Below, in pieces: positions 43,647-49,697 of a DNA stretch of 49,697 nucleotides. The stretch spans positions 1-49,697 of the forward strand of contig CADCHG010000012.1 in the NCBI GenBank assembly GCA_902801155.1, read 5' to 3'. Position numbers and translations under genes: made by a program. The stretch comes from an uncultured Prevotellaceae bacterium. Its GTDB lineage: Bacteria; Bacteroidota; Bacteroidia; Bacteroidales; Bacteroidaceae. Position 1 is the first letter of the stretch. Each line of letters begins with the position of its first letter. The notes under the pieces are model-generated. The model was not told where the DNA came from. It saw only the letters and a program-made list of their open reading frames with translations, and did no database searches.

Positions 43647-43654
43647 TATCTTTG
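43647..43654 (+). promoter_or_regulatory. dtd -7 element, probably leaderless
   Basis: TATCTTTG followed by CAAC and then the ATG at 43659. The spacing puts the transcription start at or within a base or two of the start codon. The -33 element is poor. Confidence 0.55.
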
Positions 43655-43658
43655 CAAC

Positions 43659-44111
43659 ATGAGAACTGTAATACAAAGAGTAAAGCATGCATCCGTCACT
43701 ATTGACGGAGAGGTAAAAGGAAAGATAGAACAGGGCCTTCTGATTCTTCTTGGAGTACAGTCAGACGACACACAAGAGGACATCGACTGGCTCGTGGGTA
43801 AGATATCCAAGCTACGTATTTTCGACGACGAGAACGGCGTTATGAACCGTTCCGTGATGGATGTTGACGGCAACTGTCTTGTAGTGTCTCAATTCACCCT
43901 TATGGCAAGCTACAAGAAAGGCAATCGACCTTCATGGCTAAAGGCTGCTCCACACAACATTTCTATTCCCCTCTATGAGGCGTTCTGCAAGGCTTTAGAG
44001 GCAGAGACGGGCAAACATATAGAGACAGGTGAGTTCGGGGCTGATATGAAGGTAGAATTGCTGAATGACGGTCCGGTTACTATCTGTATGGATACGAAGA
44101 ATAAGGAGTAG
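43659..44111 (+). CDS. dtd: D-aminoacyl-tRNA deacylase
   Basis: 150 residues. MRTVIQRVKHASVTIDGEVK is the family N-terminus, SQFTLMASYKKGNRPSW contains the catalytic SQxT motif, and LNDGPVTICMDT holds the cross-subunit Gly-Pro motif. It removes D-amino acids (and glycine on tRNA-Ala) mischarged onto tRNA. Length is normal. Its stop codon lies inside the first unit of the heptamer array that leads to deoC. Confidence 0.96.
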   Translation: MRTVIQRVKHASVTIDGEVKGKIEQGLLILLGVQSDDTQEDIDWLVGKISKLRIFDDENGVMNRSVMDVDGNCLVVSQFTLMASYKKGNRPSWLKAAPHNISIPLYEAFCKALEAETGKHIETGEFGADMKVELLNDGPVTICMDTKNKE

Positions 44112-44196
44112 AGTTTAGAGAGTAAGGAGTAAAGAGTAAGGAGTAAAGTATAAAGATTAAAGTATAAAGATTAAAGTAAAAAGTAGATAGAGTAAA
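44106..44196. repeat. Thirteen-unit heptamer array spanning the dtd-deoC gap
   Basis: Thirteen consecutive 7-bp units (GAGTAGA, GTTTAGA, GAGTAAG, GAGTAAA, GAGTAAG, GAGTAAA, GTATAAA, GATTAAA, GTATAAA, GATTAAA, GTAAAAA, GTAGATA, GAGTAAA) run without a break from the dtd stop codon to one base before the deoC ATG. The array therefore also supplies the deoC ribosome binding region. Confidence 0.85.
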
Positions 44197-44197
44197 G

Positions 44198-45097
44198 ATG
44201 GAAATCAAAGAAAATTCAAAGTACGAGCAGGCATTATCCCAGTATAATTGCGAGCTCAACGATGCCGATATCAAGGCAAAGGTAAGAGATATAATCGCTA
44301 CAAAAGTGCCGGAGAACGACACTCTTGACGTTAAGAAATTCCTCTTCGGAAGCATAGAACTCACAACTCTGAAACCAACCGACAGCGACGTATCTGTAAT
44401 GGCATTCACAGAGCGAGTAAATGCTTTCGACAACGAGTACCCTAACCTACCCCACGTTGCAACAATCTGCGTATATCCTTGCTTTGCAGAGATAGTAAAG
44501 GACACTCTCGAAGTAGAAGGCGTGGAGATAGCATGCGTTTCCGGCTCATTTCCGAGCTCTCAGGCGCGAATAGAGGTAAAGGTGGCAGAGACGGCCCTTG
44601 CAGTAAAAGACGGCGCCACAGAGATCGATATCGTGATGCCTGTTGGCAAATTCCTTAGCGGAGATATCGAGGGCGTATGCGATGAGATTAGTGAGCTGAA
44701 AGCTATCTGCGGAGAGAATGTTCCTATGAAGGTTATTCTCGAAACAGGATGCCTTGGAACAGCAAGCAACATAAAGAAGGCTTCTATACTTGCTATGTAT
44801 GCCGGTGCTGATTACATCAAGACAAGTACAGGCAAGGAAAAGATAAGCGCAACTCCAGAGGCTGCATACGTAATGTGTCAGGCTATCAAGGAATACTACG
44901 AAAAGACAGGTATTCAGATTGGTTTCAAGCCTGCTGGCGGCCTCAATACCGTTATGGATGCAATTATCTACTACACTATCGTAAAGGAGGTTCTAGGCGA
45001 GAAATGGCTCACAAACAAATACCTCCGTCTCGGTACTTCAAGACTCGCTAATCTCCTTCTCTCTGAGATAGAGGGAGAAGAGATAAAGTTCTTCTAA
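44198..45097 (+). CDS. deoC: Deoxyribose-phosphate aldolase
   Basis: 299 residues. TIM-barrel aldolase with the Schiff-base lysine in GADYIKTSTGKE, the second lysine in IGFKPAGGL, and ATICVYPCF and EIDIVMPVGKF from earlier strands. It splits 2-deoxyribose-5-phosphate into glyceraldehyde-3-phosphate and acetaldehyde in deoxynucleoside catabolism. Length fits the longer Bacteroidetes form. The gene is preceded by the heptamer array and followed by a nested terminator. Confidence 0.95.
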   Translation: MEIKENSKYEQALSQYNCELNDADIKAKVRDIIATKVPENDTLDVKKFLFGSIELTTLKPTDSDVSVMAFTERVNAFDNEYPNLPHVATICVYPCFAEIVKDTLEVEGVEIACVSGSFPSSQARIEVKVAETALAVKDGATEIDIVMPVGKFLSGDIEGVCDEISELKAICGENVPMKVILETGCLGTASNIKKASILAMYAGADYIKTSTGKEKISATPEAAYVMCQAIKEYYEKTGIQIGFKPAGGLNTVMDAIIYYTIVKEVLGEKWLTNKYLRLGTSRLANLLLSEIEGEEIKFF

Positions 45098-45107
45098 AGC
45101 CTACAAA

Positions 45108-45240
45108 GCCCCCCAGCCCCCCAAGGGGGAGTTTGTTATTATAGTAATGCCGCTCAAAGGAATTCGTTTGAAAACTTTTGAGCGGCATTTTTTAGTTGGA
45201 AATACTATATAAAAGTCTCCCCCTTGGGGGGCTGGGGGGC
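45108..45240. terminator. Nested bidirectional terminator between deoC and the polyprenyl synthase gene
   Basis: A perfect 24-bp outer repeat of the CCCCCCAGCCCCCCAAGGGG type (45108-45131 with 45217-45240) encloses an inner 13-bp stem, AATGCCGCTCAAA with TTTGAGCGGCATT (45146-45158 with 45177-45189). A T run follows the inner stem on the plus strand. It separates two convergent genes. Confidence 0.85.
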
Positions 45241-45251
45241 CTGGGTGGGCT

Positions 45252-46229
45252 TTATAGTTTCCTTCCAATCACATAATCCACATAAGCGGTAAAAGAGGCT
45301 TTGAGCGCTTCATCTCCTACCCTATCCTCAACGAATGAAAGGCACTCTTCGCGCAATCTTTCCATTGTATCCTTGGCATATTCTATACCGCCATTCTCCT
45401 TCGTGAAAGCAACAAGTTGAGCAATCTCTTCCTTCGTAACCTCATGCTGTTTTACCTTGTATGCTATGGCAAGCATGTCAGGATTCTGGGTTGAGAGAAC
45501 AGCATGGATAACAGGCAAGGTAAGCTTTCCTTCTGCCATATCATTACCTGTTGGCTTACCAATCTCAGCAGAGTCGTAATAGTCAAAGATATCATCACGA
45601 ATCTGGAAGATGATACCAAGCTTCTGACCAAACTCACGAGCCGCAATAATATCCTCTTCTGAAGCTCCGGCGCTCATAGCACCCATAGCACAGCAAGCCT
45701 CGAAAAGAGCCGCTGTCTTCTGCTTTATAACCTCGTAATATGTCTCTTCGCAGATAGTCTCACCACCGTTGCTTGTAAGCTGAAGAATCTCTCCGTTTGC
45801 AAGCGTCTGACCAAGACGAGCAAGGTATGAAACGATAGGCTGAGAACCGGTAAGGGAAACGTTGAGAAGGGCCGTTGAAAGGATATAGTCGCCAACCAAT
45901 ACGGCCACCTTATTATCGTAAAGAGCATTAACCGATTTCTGTCCGCGACGCTCTCCTGACTCATCCACAACATCATCATGAACAAGTGATGCAGTATGCA
46001 GAAGCTCAAGTCCTACGGCCGCTCTCTGCGTTGATTCATTCACCTCTCCAAAACACTTGGCAGTAAGGAGAATGAGCATAGGACGCATACGCTTTCCCGC
46101 ACGCTTACGTATATGATCGAGAACAGTTTCGAGCATACCGTCAGTATGTGAAAGAGAGTCGTTGAAAAGACTTATGAACTCCTGAAGTTCAGTATCAATT
46201 GGTTTACGAATTAGTGATAAATAATCCAT
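45252..46229 (-). CDS. ispB: Polyprenyl diphosphate synthase (long-chain trans type)
   Basis: 325 residues. Both Asp-rich motifs are present: LVHDDVVDESGERRG (first) and FQIRDDIFDYY (second), with GKRMRPMLILL and the GKPTGNDMAEGKLTLP region. It condenses isopentenyl diphosphate units on an allylic primer to make the side chain of menaquinone. The product length cannot be set from sequence, so ispB is a family-level name. Promoter TTTG-N18-TAATTTTG lies at 46276-46247, leaving a leader of about 13 bases. Confidence 0.9.
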   Translation of the reverse strand: MDYLSLIRKPIDTELQEFISLFNDSLSHTDGMLETVLDHIRKRAGKRMRPMLILLTAKCFGEVNESTQRAAVGLELLHTASLVHDDVVDESGERRGQKSVNALYDNKVAVLVGDYILSTALLNVSLTGSQPIVSYLARLGQTLANGEILQLTSNGGETICEETYYEVIKQKTAALFEACCAMGAMSAGASEEDIIAAREFGQKLGIIFQIRDDIFDYYDSAEIGKPTGNDMAEGKLTLPVIHAVLSTQNPDMLAIAYKVKQHEVTKEEIAQLVAFTKENGGIEYAKDTMERLREECLSFVEDRVGDEALKASFTAYVDYVIGRKL

Positions 46230-46246
46230 TGTTCTGAAATTTGTTA

Positions 46247-46276
46247 CAAAATTACATAAATAATTTGGTTTTCAAA
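46247..46276 (-). promoter_or_regulatory. Promoter of the polyprenyl synthase gene
   Basis: On the minus strand: TTTG (46276-46273), an 18-bp spacer and TAATTTTG (46254-46247). Confidence 0.6.
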
Positions 46277-46308
46277 GCAAGTTATAGGAGTTTTTAATTT
46301 TTTATTAT

Positions 46309-46316
46309 TAATTTTG
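46309..46316 (+). promoter_or_regulatory. -7 element of polA
   Basis: TAATTTTG on the plus strand. The -33 element is weak. It gives polA a leader of about 200 bases containing a strong hairpin. Confidence 0.45.
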
Positions 46317-46383
46317 CAGAAATATATACTATAAGTGATGATGAAGAAATAAATTGGTAGGATTTGAACTCAGATTTTTGAGA

Positions 46384-46445
46384 TATTTTTGTTTCATGAA
46401 GAAGGCGCGATGCGCGCATCGTAACTGATGAATGAAGCAAAAATA
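46384..46445 (+). promoter_or_regulatory. Structured leader hairpin upstream of polA
   Basis: TATTTTTGTTTCAT (46384-46397) pairs with ATGAAGCAAAAATA (46432-46445), 14 positions with one G-U. The loop contains the perfect palindrome CGATGCGCGCATCG (46408-46421). The structure lies about 80 bases before the polA start. Confidence 0.6.
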
Positions 46446-46522
46446 GCCAAAAAGATGAGACATTACCAACTATCTATTCACATCACAAATCGTACCAAGT
46501 TATTGTTTCATCATAACTCAAT

Positions 46523-49285
46523 ATGGACAAACTATTCCTATTAGACGCCTACGCAATTATCTACCGTAGCTATTACGCATTCATCAATGCTCCACGTATC
46601 AACTCAAAGGGTATGAACACAAGCACCATCATGGGCTTCTGCAATACGCTTAATGAAGTTCTTACGAAAGAGAAACCAACACATTTTGCCGTAGCCTTCG
46701 ACCACGGCAAGACCTTCCGTCATGAGGCTTTTCCTGCCTATAAGGCACAGCGTCAGGAGACCCCGGAAGACATTAAATTGTCTATACCTATCATCAAGGA
46801 TATTCTCAACGCTTTCCATATTCCAGTTATTCAAGTTGACGGCTTTGAGGCTGACGACATCATAGGAACAATAGCTCACAAGGCAGACCTTGAGGGAATG
46901 CAAACCTATATGGTTACGCCCGATAAGGACTATGCCCAACTCGTTACCGACAACGTGTTCATGTATCGTCCTCGTCATGGTGGTGGCTACGACATCATGG
47001 GACCTAAGGAAGTTTGCGATAAATACGGAATAGATAATACCGCCCAAGTCATCGACCTCTTAGGACTCATGGGCGACTCTTCCGATAACTTCCCTGGTTG
47101 TCCGGGAGTGGGAGAAAAAACAGCAGTAAAACTCATCAAGGAGTTTGGCAGCATCGAAGGCCTCCTCTCCTCCACCGATCAGATCAAGGGAAAAATGCGC
47201 GAAAAAGTTGAAGGTGCAAGAGAAGACATAAAGATGTCAAAGTTCCTTGCCACCATCCGACAAGATGTTCCCGTATCAATCTCATTCGATGAGATGAAAG
47301 TTTCCGAACCTGACGAAAACCGCCTTCGTGAAATTTTTACAGATTTGGAATTTAAGTCACTTGCCGATCGCATTCTGAAAAAAACTGATAAAAAAGCAAA
47401 AGTTGTGAATATGCAACTGAATCTTTTTGAAGAATCCTCGGCGAGCGGTCAAGGCTTTTTCGAAAACCCTTCTTTCGAAACTTTTAAAACATCTGGTGCA
47501 AAATATCATCTTATTGAAACAGAAGAAGATGCACGAAAACTTTCTGAACTCATTGTTACAAACAAAGAAGTGGCATTCGACACCGAAACCACCTCAATTA
47601 ACGCTATTGACGCGGAATTAGTGGGTTTAAGTTTTGCTTTGAAGGAAAAAGAGGCCTATTATGTTGCTGTTCCTGCAAAACGTGAAGAAGCGTTAAGAAT
47701 TGTAAACATTTTTAAGGATGTTTATGAAAGTGAAAATATTGTAAAAATTGGTCAAAATTCTAAGTACGATATTGAAGTACTGAAAAATTACGGAATTGAG
47801 GTCAAGGCTCCTCTTTGGGACACGATGATAGCTCACTATCTCATCACCCCGGGTCGCGAGAACAACATGGACTATATGGCAGAGACTCTTCTGAAATATC
47901 AGACCATCCACATCGAAGAACTCATAGGTCCGAAAGGTCCGAGACAAAGAAACATGCGCGACCTCTCCCCTGCCGAGATCTGCAACTATGCAGCAGAAGA
48001 TGCCGACATCACCCTGCGACTGAAGAACGTGCTCGAGCCAAAGCTCAAGGAGGTTGGAGCCGAGGAACTGTTCCATAACATCGAGATGCCTCTCGTCCCT
48101 ATCCTTGCCGATATGGAATATACTGGTGTCAAGCTCGACACAAAAGCCCTCGATGAAGTCCGCCTTACCTTCAACGAGCGTATGCTTCAGCTTGAGAAGG
48201 AAATCTACGAGCTTGCCGGACAGGAATTCAACATATCTTCTCCCCGTCAGGTTGGCGATATCCTCTTCGGAAAACTCCAAATTATAGACAAGGCAAAGAA
48301 AACAAAGACAGGACAGTATCAGACCTCTGAGGAAGTGCTTCAGCAACTCAGCAGCAAGCACCCTATCGTAGAGAAAATACTGACCTATCGCGGATTGAAG
48401 AAACTCATTGGCACTTACGTAGATGCGTTGCCTAAACTGATAAATCCACGTACCGGACACATACACACATCATTCAACCAATGTGTCACCACAACAGGCC
48501 GACTCTCATCCTCTGATCCTAACCTCCAGAACATACCTGTTCGTGGTGAGGACGGCAAGGAGATACGCAAGACCATCATACCAGAGGAAGGACAGGAATT
48601 CTTCTCTGCCGACTACTCGCAAATCGAGCTTCGCGTCATGGCTTCTATGTCGGGCGACGAGAATATGATCGAGGCATTCACAAGCGATGCCGACATCCAC
48701 GCAGCCACATCAGCCAAGATTTTCCATAAGCCTATTGAAGAGGTTACAAAGGATGAACGCGCCAAGGCAAAACGTGCCAACTTCGGCATTATCTACGGCA
48801 TCTCCGTCTTCGGTTTGGCACAGAACATGGGTATTGACCGAGCAGAGGCTAAAGCCCTGATTGACGGCTATTTCGAGACCTTCCCGGGCGTACAGCAATT
48901 CATGGAAGACAGTAAGAAGCGAGTGGCTGAAAAAGGCTATGCAGAGACCTTGTATCATCGTCGCAGATACCTGCCCGATATCACCTCCCACAACGGAACA
49001 GTACGTGCCGTTGCCGAGCGAAATGCCATCAACGCACCTATCCAGGGCACAGCAGCCGATATCATCAAGATAGCTATGATACGCATCTACGAGCGTTTCA
49101 AGAAAGAGAACATACGCTCAAAAATGATACTACAGGTACACGACGAACTTAACTTCTCCGTACTCCCAGAAGAAAAGTTTCACGTGAAACAAATTGTGCT
49201 CGAAGAGATGCAAAATGCTGCTACTCTGCGAGTTCCCCTGATTGCCGACTGCGGTTGGGGCAGCAACTGGTTAGAGGCACATTAA
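46523..49285 (+). CDS. polA: DNA polymerase I
   Basis: 920 residues with all three domains. The 5'-3' nuclease (about 1-290) begins MDKLFLLDAYAIIYRSYYAF and has GDSSDNFPGCPGVGEKTA. The 3'-5' proofreading domain (about 330-510) has the motifs FDTETTS (D353, E355), GQNSKYD and NYAAEDAD, so it appears active. The polymerase domain (about 540-920) has motif A SADYSQIELRVMAS, motif B RAKRANFGIIYG and motif C LQVHDELNF. It processes Okazaki fragments and fills repair gaps. The stretch 47330-47810 has much more AT-rich codon choice than the rest. A parS-like site lies inside the 3' end of the gene. Confidence 0.97.
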   Translation: MDKLFLLDAYAIIYRSYYAFINAPRINSKGMNTSTIMGFCNTLNEVLTKEKPTHFAVAFDHGKTFRHEAFPAYKAQRQETPEDIKLSIPIIKDILNAFHIPVIQVDGFEADDIIGTIAHKADLEGMQTYMVTPDKDYAQLVTDNVFMYRPRHGGGYDIMGPKEVCDKYGIDNTAQVIDLLGLMGDSSDNFPGCPGVGEKTAVKLIKEFGSIEGLLSSTDQIKGKMREKVEGAREDIKMSKFLATIRQDVPVSISFDEMKVSEPDENRLREIFTDLEFKSLADRILKKTDKKAKVVNMQLNLFEESSASGQGFFENPSFETFKTSGAKYHLIETEEDARKLSELIVTNKEVAFDTETTSINAIDAELVGLSFALKEKEAYYVAVPAKREEALRIVNIFKDVYESENIVKIGQNSKYDIEVLKNYGIEVKAPLWDTMIAHYLITPGRENNMDYMAETLLKYQTIHIEELIGPKGPRQRNMRDLSPAEICNYAAEDADITLRLKNVLEPKLKEVGAEELFHNIEMPLVPILADMEYTGVKLDTKALDEVRLTFNERMLQLEKEIYELAGQEFNISSPRQVGDILFGKLQIIDKAKKTKTGQYQTSEEVLQQLSSKHPIVEKILTYRGLKKLIGTYVDALPKLINPRTGHIHTSFNQCVTTTGRLSSSDPNLQNIPVRGEDGKEIRKTIIPEEGQEFFSADYSQIELRVMASMSGDENMIEAFTSDADIHAATSAKIFHKPIEEVTKDERAKAKRANFGIIYGISVFGLAQNMGIDRAEAKALIDGYFETFPGVQQFMEDSKKRVAEKGYAETLYHRRRYLPDITSHNGTVRAVAERNAINAPIQGTAADIIKIAMIRIYERFKKENIRSKMILQVHDELNFSVLPEEKFHVKQIVLEEMQNAATLRVPLIADCGWGSNWLEAH
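49176..49191. other. parS-like ParB binding site 3 (inside polA)
   Basis: AGTTTCACGTGAAACA differs from the consensus TGTTTCACGTGAAACA only in the first base and contains the 14-bp palindromic core. It lies in the coding sequence, as parS sites often do. Confidence 0.7.
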
Positions 49286-49697
49286 CAAGAATGTGACAAG
49301 GCAAACGCATCTCCGCTGCTGAACTGACAATAATTACTCACAAGGGCTCAATGTGAAATAGATCAAAATGCTTTCCTTGTGTCTCCCTTTTATGGGCTTT
49401 GCTTGTGGCAAATCCCCGCTGATGCGAGTTCTTATTTTCTTTGGTAAACCTTTTGAGGCTTCCCCAGAAAATGAGCCCTCACCCAGCAAGAGCCACTACG
49501 GAAAGACAAAATACGGGGACAAAATAGCTCCCTGCGGTCGTAAAAAAAGGCTGGCGCATTACCCCCTTTCGCCGAATGAATTTTTTACGACCGCAGGGAG
49601 CTATTTTGAATTATATTTTGTCTTCTTGATGTCTTCCAGTAGGCTGGTGGGATTGTTTTCTGAGAGCCCTAAAGGCTCACAAGGAAACAAGCACACA
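49286..49697. repeat. Non-coding region with MITE-like nested inverted repeats
   Basis: No gene is visible up to the window end. A perfect 28-bp inverted repeat pairs 49520-49547 with 49581-49608; its core is AGCTCCCTGCGGTCGT. An outer 10-bp stem (49504-49513 with 49614-49623) and a further 10-bp pair TTTCCTTGTG/CACAAGGAAA (49373-49382 with 49679-49688) surround it. The nested symmetry suggests a non-autonomous insertion or a strong polA terminator. The right limit may be beyond the window. Confidence 0.6.

Noticed and set aside
46352-46372. Sequence resembling a tRNA T-arm on the minus strand (GAGTTCAAATCCTACCA)
   Set aside because: The T-stem does not pair properly and no acceptor, D or anticodon arms can be built around it.
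47693-48466. 257-residue frame antisense to polA
   Set aside because: Antisense to conserved exonuclease and polymerase motifs. The long open frame reflects codon bias of the real gene.

Overview
The window looks like chromosomal DNA of a Prevotella-type member of the Bacteroidales. The evidence is the Bacteroidetes promoter pattern (TTTG, about 20 bp, TAnnTTTG), hybrid two-component and membrane AraC-type regulators, an FeoA-FeoB fusion, a three-subunit SdhCAB/FrdCAB complex, and surface proteins with Listeria-Bacteroides repeats ending in the YDLNGxRV...GxLYIVNGQKK tail. No rRNA, tRNA, CRISPR array, phage or transposase gene was seen.

Layout. 1-470 is a non-coding, repeat-rich stretch. 480-842 is a small membrane protein. 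880-6824 (minus) is a three-gene xylan side-chain operon (GH43, a GH35-like glycosidase, GH115). 6963-10782 (minus) is its likely regulatory operon: a membrane-anchored winged-helix protein followed by a hybrid two-component regulator that has lost its ATPase domain. 10947-12338 is a sodium:neurotransmitter-type symporter. 12486-13208 (minus) is a small exported protein with RelA/SpoT-synthetase motifs. 13209-14260 is a non-coding repeat element whose relative lies at 29640-30300. 14691-24351 (minus) holds a membrane AraC regulator and two large paralogous surface proteins with a small ORF between them. 25297-29467 holds an exported alpha/beta-hydrolase, a TlpA-like lipoprotein and an M13 peptidase. 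30400-33056 (minus) is FeoB with its Cys-rich partner. 33230-33986 holds a Cys/Lys-rich exported peptide and a MaoC hydratase. 34135-34891 (minus) is a STAS/anti-sigma ATPase pair. 35067-38578 (minus) is succinate dehydrogenase/fumarate reductase. 38784-49285 is a housekeeping block: mnmG, apt, uvrC, dtd, deoC, a polyprenyl synthase (minus) and polA. Three parS-like sites lie in this last block, which suggests an origin-proximal position.

The most unusual aspect is the non-coding DNA. Many gaps carry short tandem arrays of fixed period: 7 bp (TGTTACC, AGTGAAG, GAGTAAA), 9 bp (TTCTAGANN), 11 bp (AACGGACCTAC, TGCTTTCGCTC, CGATGGAGTAA) and 12 bp (ATTAATGTNNNA). Several are followed by the same unit inverted, so the arrays can fold into long hairpins. 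Unit sequences differ but the design recurs, often between convergent genes or between cistrons. Other points worth attention are the exported RelA/SpoT-like protein, the ATPase-less hybrid regulator, three probably leaderless promoters, an in-frame repeat insertion in mnmG, and a codon-usage mosaic in polA.
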